From the NCBI GenBank assembly GCA_013399305.1, contig VXAI01000194.1, positions 1,467,591 through 1,531,590 on the forward strand: 64,000 nucleotides of DNA, in the 5' to 3' direction. Under the pieces are notes generated by a model, which saw only the letters and a list, made by a program, of their open reading frames with translations, was not told the DNA's origin and did no database searches. Positions within the stretch are counted from its first letter, which is position 1, and every line of letters begins with the position of its first letter. The stretch comes from Rostratula benghalensis (taxonomy: Eukaryota > Chordata > Aves > Charadriiformes > Rostratulidae). Positions 24,367 to 36,300 of this stretch are shown here, in pieces. The position numbers and the translations under genes are program-made.

Positions 24367-27300
24367 CTGAAAGAAAGGGAATGGGGAAGAAGCAACTGTC
24401 CTGTTGCACAGACACAACCTCGAGGAAAGAGTTGGGAGGGCTGGTAAACTCTTAGTTCTGGGGTGCTTTGTGCTTGTGTTGTGGTTGTCGCTGATGAACC
24501 TCCCAGGAACCACTTGTATTTGGGGGTGGGCACTGAGGACTTAACCCCTGAATCAAGGGAACCTACTGGAGTTGGGGTCGGGGCCCTACAACCAGTCAGG
24601 ATTTCACTCTTAGTGAATGTGAGTTGAGCTCCTGTGGGGCCTCAAGGGCTTTAGCTGCAAATAATCAGGGTCGGTGCAGAGTAGACTGGAAGGGTCTTAG
24701 AGTCTGGGGAGAGGTCATCTGGGGAGGAACGTGTCAGAAAGTCCTTTGAGCAAAGAGCACAAGGGAGCCGAGGACCAGAGTCTCAGCCTAAAGCACTGGG
24801 GTTGGATGTTTCCCTGTCTTCCTGGAAGGGAGAGTGGGATTTGAAAGCCCAGTAGCAGCACTGTTACTCTGCTGTGCTGTGGCTGCAGGGGAGGAGGTGT
24901 CACCAAGTCATTCCTTGTCAGAGAGGAGTGGCAGTGAAGGACAGACAGGCAGTCCTGCAGGTTAACTTCCCTCTCGGAGCTGGCAGTCTGTGAAGCCCCC
25001 TGTGAAACAGCGTTGGTGCATGGAGTGTGGGCGGTCAGAGGAGTGAACGTACCACTGTTTCGGAGGATGTGAACTTCTGCTGGGGTTCCATCTCCCCCAG
25101 GGCCCGTCACCCTGATCTGTACGAAGGCGTGAGTGAAGTCTTCAGGGACGGGGATGTCGATCCGGCTCTTGCTGGCCAGGTATAGCGTGGGAGCAGAGTG
25201 GGAATCCTGCCTGTAAAGCATCTGTTGGAAGAGACACATGTGAGTTTGTGTTCATTGGGATTGCCTTAGGGTCACTTTCACTGGTCACAGCCAGCTACAG
25301 GCTGCCTGTACCTTGTACCCCGTAACTGCGGACTCATCAGCCTTCGCCACCACTGGGTCCCACTTGATGCTGACCGTAGACCCCAAAAAAGTCCAGGAGA
25401 TGTTGCCAGGTGGCCTCTTGGGAGCTAAGAGACACAAAACAAGACAGAGATTGAGTGCATCAGGGGCTGATGAGAAGGTTGTGCTGGTTCCAACCATCTC
25501 CTAAGACTCTACAACCATCAGCAGGGCTGGTAGCACTACTATGGTTGGTTTAGAGGGAGGAACACAGCAAACATGACTCTGAGCACGGATCTTCTCAGGT
25601 AAGGGATGCACAGACCGTCAGGCTGATCTGAGGAAATTCAGGGAACTGTTTTATGAACTACTTAAATGGTGGTAAAACACTGAGATGTAAAAGCTGAGCA
25701 GTGGGGATTCCCTGGAGGACACAGCTCAATGGAGGTGCTCAGGGCTCACTCACGTGGTTTGGTTGTTGTGACGTTGGTAGAGGGACTGGGGGGGCCGGTC
25801 CCAGCCCGGTTGTAAGCTCTGACTGACACGTGGTATTTCGTGTTGGGGTTCAGGCCTGTTACATGAGCTGATGTGACCAGCCCCGCTGTTCTCACTCTGT
25901 CAGCTGCCTCCTCTTTGTCACCATCCTTCCAGTACCGGATCTGAATGGAAAAGGGTGCGATGGGGTTAGTGAGGGTGGAGGCATCTGCAGATACCAGCCC
26001 CGTCCACCGCCACCTCTGGAGACCCTTTGGTATTTGCTCCTCTGTATTTTCCTGAGCATGGAAAGGCAAGCAGAAAAAAAAGGGACGTTTCTCTCTTCCT
26101 AATCTCTCTTGTGAGCAGTAGTATGGGCCCCATTAGAGCCTCGTGCTGTCCATAAATTATCATCCGTCTTTGGAAATAAATACCGTTTCCTTTCACCTCC
26201 CTTGGACTGGGGGAATTTTCTTTGCTGGGCTCTCGAATCTCAGTTTCAGCATCTCTCATTCCCATTGCAGGCTCGTACCTCGTAGCCCAAAAGCACTCCA
26301 GTCATGTCTCCCTGCTCAACGGGCTCCCAGGACACATCCATTTCTGAGGCCAGAACAGCCTTGGCCGTAACTCTGAAAGGAGCCACTTTTGGTTCTGTAA
26401 AAGACAACAAAAGGGAATGTCATCCTTTTCCTTGCTCTGGGCGGCACAATCACCATCCTGAAGCTGCAGGGCTCTCCTCAGCACCCTTCCTGAGCAGCCA
26501 GACGGCTGGTATTATGTGCCCAGCGAGGGGAAGGGATTTAGGGACTTAGCAGGACGAGCAGGAGCACAGCCCTGTGCTGGGAGGATGCCTGTCTGCTCTG
26601 CAGCTCTGGCTGCGCAGCCACGGCTGGGCTTAGGGAAACATCTCGTGGCGGATTTGAAGTAGAAGATAAATGTGCTGACATGGCTGTCAGCTGCTCTTTG
26701 AGTAAAAGAAACCTCTCCTATGGCTGAGCCTGGGGGCTCTGCAGAGCTCTCTGCAGCCAGAGCTCCGCAGGGGGCTGGTTGGGGGGCAGCTGGGACAAAG
26801 CAGGGTGGGTTCCGAGTCGCGGCGGGTCCCCCTTTACCTTCTTCTGCGGAGTACACGGTGGCCGTGAGGCTCTCTGGTCCCTCCCCTTTCCTGTTGTACG
26901 CCCTGATCTTCACCTCGAAGGGGGTGTAGGGGCCGATGCTCTCGTTGCGGTAGACGTAGTGCAGCGACTCGGCGTGCGGCACCCTGGCCGTCAGCCACCC
27001 CTGGGTGCCTTTCTTCCGAAAAGACAAGACGTAGCCAAAGCCGTCTCCGTTCTGATAGTCCCGCAGCGTCGGCTGTGACGGGGCAGGGGCGGGAGGGAAG
27101 AGGAGCCTTGCTCCGGTCAAACGAGCAAACCTTTGGACCGAGCGCGCGCTGTTTGGCTCCTCCAGGTCACCAAATTGCCCTTGCAGCAGGAAAAGGGCTC
27201 GTGCTCCCCCCCCCACCACCACCACCTCCCACCTCCTTGGCCCTTTCCCAGCGCCCAGGGCTGGTGTCCTGCTGCTGACTTACCGTCCAGTTGATGATCA

Positions 27301-30300
27301 GCTCGTTGGGAGCTCCGCCGCCGCCGCCGAGCCCAGAGGGTGCCACGCTTGGTGCTGTCGGGTGCCCAAAACAAAGGTTGGGTTAAGGAGGCAAGGGTGG
27401 AGGGGAGGTGAGCGCAGGCACTGGGAGCAGCCAGGCTTGTGCAAAAGTGCTGCTTTCTGTGTTTTTGGCTCGTAATTTGACTGTGAAAATCAGGCCTAGA
27501 AAACTGGCCGGCACCTGCTGGAGGTTATTTGGAGGCAGCGTGCCTCAGAGGGGACAAGAATGAAGCTCAAAAGCAGGGGTATGGAGGAGAGTTTTTTTTG
27601 CTAGAAAAGGGTTAATGTGCATTTGGGGTGTTGAGAGCAGTGAGGAGAGTTTTTTGCTAGAAAAGGGTTAATGTGCATTTGGGGTGNNNNNNNNNNNNNN
27701 NNNNNNNNNNNNNNNNNNNNNNNNNNNNNNNNNNNNNNNNNNNNNNNNNNNNNNNNNNNNNNNNNNNNNNNNNNNNNNNNNNNNNNNNNNNNNNNNNNNN
27801 NNNNNNNNNNNNNNNNNNNNNNNNNNNNNNNNNNNNNNNNNNNNNNNNNNNNNNNNNNNNNNNNNNNNNNNNNNNNNNNNNNNNNNNNNNNNNNNNTGAG
27901 AGCAGTGAGGAGAGTTTTTTGCTAGAAAAGGGTTAATGTGCATTTGGGGTGCTGAGAGCAGTTCTGCTGCTGCCCATCCATCCCTTCTGCTTGCACATCC
28001 AAGCAGCAGAAGGTAGAACGCTCACAGCTATTTCCTGGGAAATTTCCCTTGTCTTTGCAGAGCTCTGCTCGGTGATGTAATAGGGCTCTTTCCCCTCCTG
28101 AAGCATTACTGCCCAGAAGGAACAGGTTTGAAGCTAGGATTTTTAAGGGTTTATACGTATCCGATGCTGGTGAAGTTACCTGCCAGCTCTGGTAAGGCTT
28201 TGTCGTTGTGAGACTTTGTGTAAATGGGCAAAAAGGCAGAAAATTTTGTCATGGCATCACCTCTGGGGACACTTAAGGAGATGGCTAATTGTTTGGGCCC
28301 AAGGCATGCTGCTCCCCCTTCCATCCAGCATGTAGGGACGGGTACCTCCGAGTCCCCTTCCTGCCTCTGAGTACCTGCACCTACCTGCTTCTTTGGTACG
28401 GATTTTGCTGGAGGGTAAACTTGGCTCCCCAACTCCAAGAATGTTACTCGCTAGGACCCGAAACTCATAATCCATCCAAGGAATGAGGTTCACCACCTGG
28501 GCCGTCTCTGCATTGCCTTCAATATTTACAGGATCTATACAATCCAGTAAGATGAGAGGAGGAGAAACAGAGTGAGTGGAGGCCAGTGTAGGAGCACAGA
28601 GCTGGGTGATGTCAGCGAGCTGGGCGGCCCGTGGCCAGCGTGGGCCATGCCACCACCGTTGCCCTCGAGACACTTACTGGTACGCATTTGCTTCCACTTG
28701 CTGGAGAGGAGGGTCCGTGCCTCGATGATGTACCTGGCAATGGGGCTGTGGTTGTCAAAGCCACGGCTCCAGCTCAGCTGGACGCTGGTGTCACCGATGT
28801 CTCTCACCCCCACCCCTCCGGGGGGACCTGGAGGTCCTGGGGAGATGGGAGACAGACGGCCGTGTTACTAAGAGGAAAGGTTTGGAGACTTGTTGCCCTT
28901 TATATTGTACAAATCCTAAATTAAAATCAGGCCTTTCTTTTCTAGAAGCTGGGAAGCCTCCTGTCCAATTTTTGGCTTCTAGGAAAGCTCAGAAGCTTAT
29001 CCCATCCCGTTCAAATATTAGATGGTGAGGTGGTTGTAAGGGAAGAGCGAGGTGGTCCCTTGCAGGGACCACGTCATTACTTTGGGCTTGGAAGGAGCAG
29101 GGGACTTCATGACAGAGAAATAATTACCTCTGACTGTCAGTGTGGCTGACTCCGAAGCACTGTCCACGACTGTCTGGGCTGTACAGGTGTACTTCCCCGA
29201 GTGCTTCAGCTGGGCGTTGAAGATGCTGAGGTCTCCAATAGCTTCCTTCTGTATGGAGACAAGACAGTGGGGAGAGCATTTGAATGCCCTTCATCCCAGT
29301 CCAGCATCCAACGTGCAAACGAAGAGGCTGGTCTTGGTTTTCTGTCCCTTTTTGATGGTCTCTAATTGTCCTTTCTACTCACCACGCTGGCTCGCCGGTA
29401 GTGCCCCTCCGACTTGTCAAAGTCGATGGGGAAATCATCCAGTGACCAGGTGAAGGTAAGGTCCATGGTTGGGTCGTGGGATGCGTGGCACTGTAGGGTG
29501 AGGTTCTCCCCTACGTTGATGTCAGCACTAGATGGTGCCAATGTGATTTTGGTGGCATCTGCAGAGAAAGAGCAGAGAGGGCCGTTAGATGCAAATGTCC
29601 CTGTTCCCGAGGTGTATTTAATGCTGCAGAACATCCAAACCCACACTTTCCGACTTGTTGTCACCCCTCTCTAACAGCTGGAGCTTTACAGGAGGAAGAT
29701 GAGGGATTACAGTGGTTAGAACATGGAAATGCTTGTCTCAAGGACCAGTTGTTGGTAGGTGGGATTTGGTGGGTCAGGCAGAAGGTTTGCTGCTCCACAG
29801 GTTGAAAAGCCTTTGATTCCCTGAGGATTGCATTGATTTGGGGGAGTATAAGGAGAGGAGAAGTATCACATCACGGCATTCTTAGATGTTTCTTGCTCGA
29901 TTCACCCCAAACCAAGGCAAAAATGTCTACCTCGGACAGAGAGGATTCCCGTACTGTTGGCTTTGCCCATGAAGTTCTCAGCAAAGCAGGTGTACTTTCC
30001 CTCATCAGATTTGCTGATGTTCTGGAGGATCAAGGTGCCATCTGTGGTAATAGTCACCCTAGAAGGGAAGAAGAACCATACGAGAGGAAGGTTAAAACGT
30101 CTGTTTGCCCTGTACATCTGACAATCTCCAGCACTTGCTGATTTTAGAGAAATTGGTGATAAAGGCAGGACTGCAAAATATTACGCAGGAGTTTTCTTAA
30201 AGAAGAAACTAGAGGAGTAAAAAGGTGCTTTATTCAGGGATGTAGCAGCGCGCTTTGGCCATCAAGTCTGGTCTTCTGGCAAGAAAAAAAAAGAGGTGAT

Positions 30301-33300
30301 TTTTAGCTATGGTTTCTAGGCAGAAGCTGACTCTGTGCTGCTACCTGCTGCTGTTGATCAGAAGCTCAGTCCCTTTGGTCCAGAGCACGGTGGCTTTTGG
30401 TGCTGCTCGAGGTTGGCACGGGATGATGACCTTCCCGCTTCGGGCTGCAGGTATCAGTCGCTTCACGGGGCTTAGTCTAAAATCTGGTGCTAAGGCTGGA
30501 GGCAGGGGGGAAAAAAGAGGATTAAGGAAGGGTTAGAAACCCCTGCTCTGTGAGCGTTTTAGCTGCTGTGTAACTAGGTATTGATTTGTTGTTGGATGAG
30601 TCGGTAAGAGAAGCGTGGCAGTATCTGGTGAGCAGGATGAAGGAGTGATTCCTCTGCTGCCAGGGCAGGTGTTATGGGACATATGGGCCATAGGTAGCAG
30701 TGGGATATGACCCTAACAAGTGCAAGGTCTTTGAGAGACACAAGAACAGCTGCTTTGGAAAATGTAGAGGATGTTTTCCATAATGTCCTGACCAAAGTCA
30801 CCAACACAGACATCCAGCTCCTGGAACTGCAGAGACAGAATTGGGGTTTATCTGTTGCAGTGTGTTGGTGTTGAAGAGCTGATGCTTAGGGCCTTTAATT
30901 TATCTCTGGCATCTACTGACCAGGAGGAGATAAGCTTTTAGACTCATGTGGAATGGGTTTGGCATCAGCCCAGTTCCAGTCCCCATCCCTCAAAGCGGGC
31001 TGAGTGGATACTGAACACTTTTCTTTCCCCTTTTTTCCCCCCAAAAAAGAGGAGGGCTGTGGTGGTGGAAGGGAGCTGGTGCTGCCCTCTGTCCTGTACA
31101 CTTTCTGTAGCTAAACAGATGTCCTTGTTCTCTTTCAGCATTACTGAATTTACACAAAGTGTAAATTTTCAAGGGTTCTCGAGTATCTTGTTGAACCATT
31201 AGCTATATTTCAGTGGTGAGTGAAGCAGTTTTTGCCTGCTCTTATCTTACTCTGAGATTGCAAGCACAGGATATTAGGAAGAGGTCTCCAGTGTCCCAAT
31301 GAAACCCGGGGCACTGGGAAATGAGAAATTACCTTGCACTGTTAATTCAGCACTTGCATATACTGTGCCATGCTTGTTCTCAGCCACACACTGATACATG
31401 CCAGAGTCCTCCAGGACTAGCTTGGAAAATCTCAGCTCTCCACCGCTCACTTCGATGCGGTTCTGTGCAAACAAGAGGATGAACCCATTAAATGAGAAAA
31501 AAAACACACAAATGGAACTCAAGCCTGGTGTGTTCAGGGTTGAGTTTCACTGCAGGCTCTTTGCCAGTCTGGAGCCAGCCTGGTTTTCCATGGGAGGAGA
31601 CGCAGGCCGTGTGTCCGGTCACTACCCCCACGTCACTCTGCCCTGTTTGCTGAGACCTCTGCGTGGGGGGGTCGTACAGCAGCGACGGGGGGGTCGTACA
31701 GAGACCGGCACAAGGTGCTATTCATCCACCCTGAGAAAGGGCTCTGAGTTCCTGTAGCTGCATGAAGCAATGGCTGGGATGGCAGCGACGGGAGAAGGAA
31801 CGTTGGCTTTGCAGCCTCATGGGGGCACATGGAATAGGGGGCGGCGGGGGTGACCGGAGGGGGTTGAGATGCCTTTGCAGGGAGGCGGGAGAGGGTGTTA
31901 AGTCCCGGGTCGCGTCTTTGGTTCTCCAGAAGGCAGGTTGTGCTCTGCACTGGCTCTCACTGGTGGTACCTGGGAGGTCAGGGGCTGCCCATCCCGAAGC
32001 CACCGAACTGCTGGCCTGGGTTTGCCGGCGGCCGCGCAGCTCCAGCGCAGGTCGGAGCCGATGTCAGCTTCCGTGTCGGTGATCACCTTCAGCCACTCCG
32101 GCTGAGCTGCGAAGGAACAAGAGAGGTGGCAGAGCCAAGGAGATCAGATGAGAGGGTTTGTCATGCCAGGCAAGCAGAAGGATGCTCATTGTGTCATCTC
32201 TGCTGGCAGATTCATTTCTCACAGCGTGTTTCACCCTAGTAACAGCCTTTGCCTTTTGTGCAGCCGTGCAAGGCTGAGTCTTCTGTGGGCCTGGCTGCAG
32301 CTGTGCATGTGGACTGCACAAAAGCACGGCAGAATCCAGATCCCAGGAAGAACATTATGGTTTCTCTTCTTAAAAGTAAATGCAGTCATTCCTGAGCTTC
32401 AGGAAGGACTGGATTCAGGCTGAGGGAACCAGGTTAAGTTTTGTAACTTGACTAGATCTGAGCGTTAACCCTTGGGGAATACCCCAGGCTTGGATCTTGG
32501 TTGAGAGCCAAGTTTGATTTTTTTACCACTCTGCTTCCTTCCCTGGTTGCCTTATTTTTGGTAGTGTTATTTTAGAACAAGTTAGGAGGTCTCTCTCTAT
32601 TTGCCATGGCTTAATAAATGAGGAAAGCTGTCAGTGATCTCCGCAGGTCTTTGTTAGGGCTTTGCAATAGGTTGAATTGGGGCTGATAGAAGGATCAGAG
32701 GTGGTGGTTTCACTCCCAAAGGCTCGGTCTGTTGCTGGGGGCATCATGTTTTGCCCCAGGAAGACACATATTTAAGTATCTTACCCTGAATGATGATGCG
32801 GCCCTGGTAGGTGTCTCTCCCTTTGACGTTTTCAGCCTCACACTCGTAAGTGCCTTCATCCTCAAAGCCAACATCCTGGATCTGCAAGAGGGGCTCGCTG
32901 CCGATCCACTTGGAGGACTGGGAGCCGTCCAGCTTCCTCCATTTTATTCGAGGAACGGGGCTGTGCAAAAGTAAATCTGGTGAAGGCCAGCTCTCGGGTA
33001 CCCCGCGCTGCCTTACAACGTAGTGTAGCACCCGGGTCCCATCCCAGCTGGGCCACGGCCAGCAGGACAGATGGCTTCAGCCAGTTCCTCCCTCCTCCTG
33101 TTCCCCCCCTCCGTCTCTGATCTGCGGCAGACCCGTTTCAGAGAGGGGTTGTGAAAGCTGCAGGTTCTGAAGTGCCCTCCCCATCCCCAGCCCAGGGAGG
33201 ACACGGACGCTGCACTCACTTTCCGAAGGCAAAACACTCCAAAGTCACCATCTGCCCGGCCAGAGCGTAGGTGTCTGCAGGAAACCTGGCTTTTATGCTG

Positions 33301-36300
33301 GGGGCGTACTGCCTGGCATCTGGTGAAAGAAAGCAGCCTTGGGGAGCTCTGGGTGACTTTAACAGGGCACACGTGAGGTCTTAGAGGGCAGAGGTACCTG
33401 CAAGGTTGTGCTACTTTGCAAAATATTTGTCTGTTTGGTGACAGAGCCTGAGTTTCATTTTCCTCTTAAACAGCTCTTACTAAAGTCTCTAAAAACCTCT
33501 TTACATCATCTCGGGGCTCTTTCTCCTTAATTCCCTACCTGCTTAAGTCCCTTCACCCTGCCCAAGAAGTATCTTTAGCTGCCCTTCTGCAAGGCCACCA
33601 AAGAGAGGAGTTTCAGGGATATCTGAGCCTGCACAGGCTGCACCCTCTGCCCTTTCTCTTTTACAAACAAACAGAGAAGCTCCCTGGATGGGGTTTGCAG
33701 CTGCACAAGCAGCGAAGCCTGGAGAGATGGCTGCTTCCCCCAGCTTCCAGCCAATTAATTAATATTTTTGTAAGCTCTTAAGCTCCCCTGAGAGGCTGCT
33801 GGAGTCCTGTGGAGCCCGAGTGCTTTGCGGTGGCTTGTTAATTTTGCATTTTGCCCAGTCCCCTTACGATAATCCAAGGGCACTGACCCTCTGCAGCGAG
33901 GCTGAGCCGGGAGAACTTGCTGAAAACGCTCTTGGTGATGAAGTCGATGTGGCTGGTGGCAAAGCACGAGTAGTTCCCCAGGTCAGAAGCCTCTGTCTTG
34001 GCAATGTAAAGGTTTCCCGTGGTCTGAGAGACGAAACGCCTTCCGTCGGCTGGGATGAAGTTGGGGAACTCGTTCAGGAGCCATCGATAGGATAAGCCTG
34101 TGGGGAAAAGGAAGAAGGAACAAACTGCACAAGTTGCCTGCGACCTCCTGGGTGGGACTAAACCCAGCTGGGGCCTAAGCTGAAGTGGGTCTCCTGGGAT
34201 GGCACTTTGTTTGCTCCACGTGCTAAGTCCTACGTCTGCTTTCTTGCTTTTAGGGAGTCTGTACGTTACCTGGGTAGTGGGGAGGAGGGCTGCAGGCAAA
34301 CATCACTCCCCAGCCTTCTGTGATCTTCACCGGGTCTCGCTCCTCTGCAGAGAATTCCTGCAAAACTAAACGTGCAAAGTGAAACCTGTCCATGGATGGA
34401 AAAAAAAAAACCCCAAAACAAGCAGCTGGAGGAATGGCTGTATTTTATCTCTCCCTCCGCAGGCCAACAGGTCTTTTCAGTGGTGGTAAAGAGGGAGATC
34501 CAAAAATATGACTGAATTTCTCTGCAGTGCCTCAAATTTCTACGGCACATCCATGTTAATGGAAAGTGCTGGGAGGTTTCTCCAAGTGTGCCATGCACGG
34601 GAGAGCTTCTCTCCAGCCTTTGTTAGTGCCAGCAAGGGGGAGAGGGCTCACTTTCCCCCCAGAGTAACTGTGGCTGCCTTTCATTTACCTGGTGGAGACA
34701 AACTTACAGCCAAAGCGGAGGGAGGCTTCCCTGCTGACCACCGTGCCCCTGGAATTGGATGCCACGCACTGGTAGGAGCCAGCATCCTTGGCTTTCACGG
34801 GGTTGCTTATCACCAGGTCGCCTGCAACCAGCCGGTAACGGGAATCCGGCTCCATCTTTATCTCCGTGCCATTCATCTTCCACCTGCCAAGAGCGAGCAT
34901 AAAGAGTGAGGAGGGTAAAGAAATGCTCTCACAGGAGGCTGTGCTCGTGTGTTTTTCCAGTCTGTGTGTGGGGGGGTGTTGGGATTTGGATTTATATCTG
35001 CTCCGTGACCCGGGAAGGACGCACATCACGAGTGGACGAGGAGGCCGATTCCTGCGTTAAAGTGATTTTTTTGGAACAAAAACAGAGAAGGGAAGTCAAA
35101 ATTGTTGAGGGTTGGGCTGCCAGCTCTGGTATGGAGAGAGCCACGAGCTCACCTGTAGGTTGCAGGAGGATTGGCTCTGGCTCGGCAGGAAAGCGTGACT
35201 TTCTCCTCTGCTGAGCCTTCGGGGAAGAGGGTGTGCACAGGCTGCTCTTCAAACACGGGCCCGTAGCTCCTCGTGCTGCTCTGTGCTTGGCACCAAACTG
35301 CAAGAGAGGGAAAAGCAGCTCAGCTCGATTGAGCTTTTCCTAAAAATTCTCATTTCTGGTTTTGTAGGGTGTCCCTGGCAGCCTGAGAACGGCATCTAGA
35401 ATCCAATAAAGAGCAACGTGAAAATCACAACCCATCTGTCACCACGACCCAGCCCCAGCCATGGCTTTGGGCAGAGAGCATGCATTTCCTCAGCATCTCA
35501 CACCATCTCTGCTGTGCCAGGGGCACCAGAGAAGCTTAAAGACATCCGGATGAGGGAATACTGACACGGGCCTCTTGGAAAACCATGCACAGGCAGAACT
35601 GGAGCTGGAAACCCCTGGATGCCCTCCTTGTCCCTGGTAGTGAAGACTGGTTCCCCCTCTGTCTGTACTGGTGTGTTCCTCTGGAGTCCACTCCAGGACA
35701 AGGGAGGAGAGAGGAGAACATGGATGGTCACAGCCTGTTCTCAGCTCTGCCACTGCCTCCCTGCACACACTTGGCAGATCCCCTCCATCCCTGTCTGGGC
35801 AACATCATCAGCTCTTGACAACTCCAACCTGCTGTCTGCTGGTCCTCAAACCGTTATGGGTTCCCTTTTGAACAAACAGGATGAGCTTTAATCTTCCTCC
35901 ATAGCGTTCAGATGTGGGGTTGACTCTGATCTTGCTGTCTCAAGGCGTGGCTCGGGTGACAAGGGGAACAAAAGAACCTGCCTGCCTTCTCCTACTCTGT
36001 GCCTGGGCCACCCTTTGGCTTGGTGACGATGTCTCACGGCAAAGGGCCAGCGCTCCCCAGTGACTCCGTGTCTCAGATAAATGGCAAACACCCCTTCCAC
36101 ACAGGTTTTATGGAGACAGCAGCGAAAATAAGTACAAACAGAGCAGAAGCTGCCTGGAAATCTCACTGCAGGTTGTTTCCTACCCTGGCACCCTGAGGAA
36201 TACCTGTCCCTTGGTGGGGACAGAGCCACCCCAGGGTGGCATCCTCCCAGCCCGGTCCCCCTCTGCCTCCGCAGCGATCAGCTCTGAGTTGCTTATCTGG

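Noticed and set aside
27545..27960. Regular repeats resembling a CRISPR array
   Set aside because: The 56-bp units are directly tandem with no variable spacers, and the genome is vertebrate.
34358..34365. Internal acceptor gcag for the CNTN2 Ig2 exon
   Set aside because: Using it breaks the phase from the previous exon. The gtttag eight bases upstream restores the expected FLQEF and a continuous frame.
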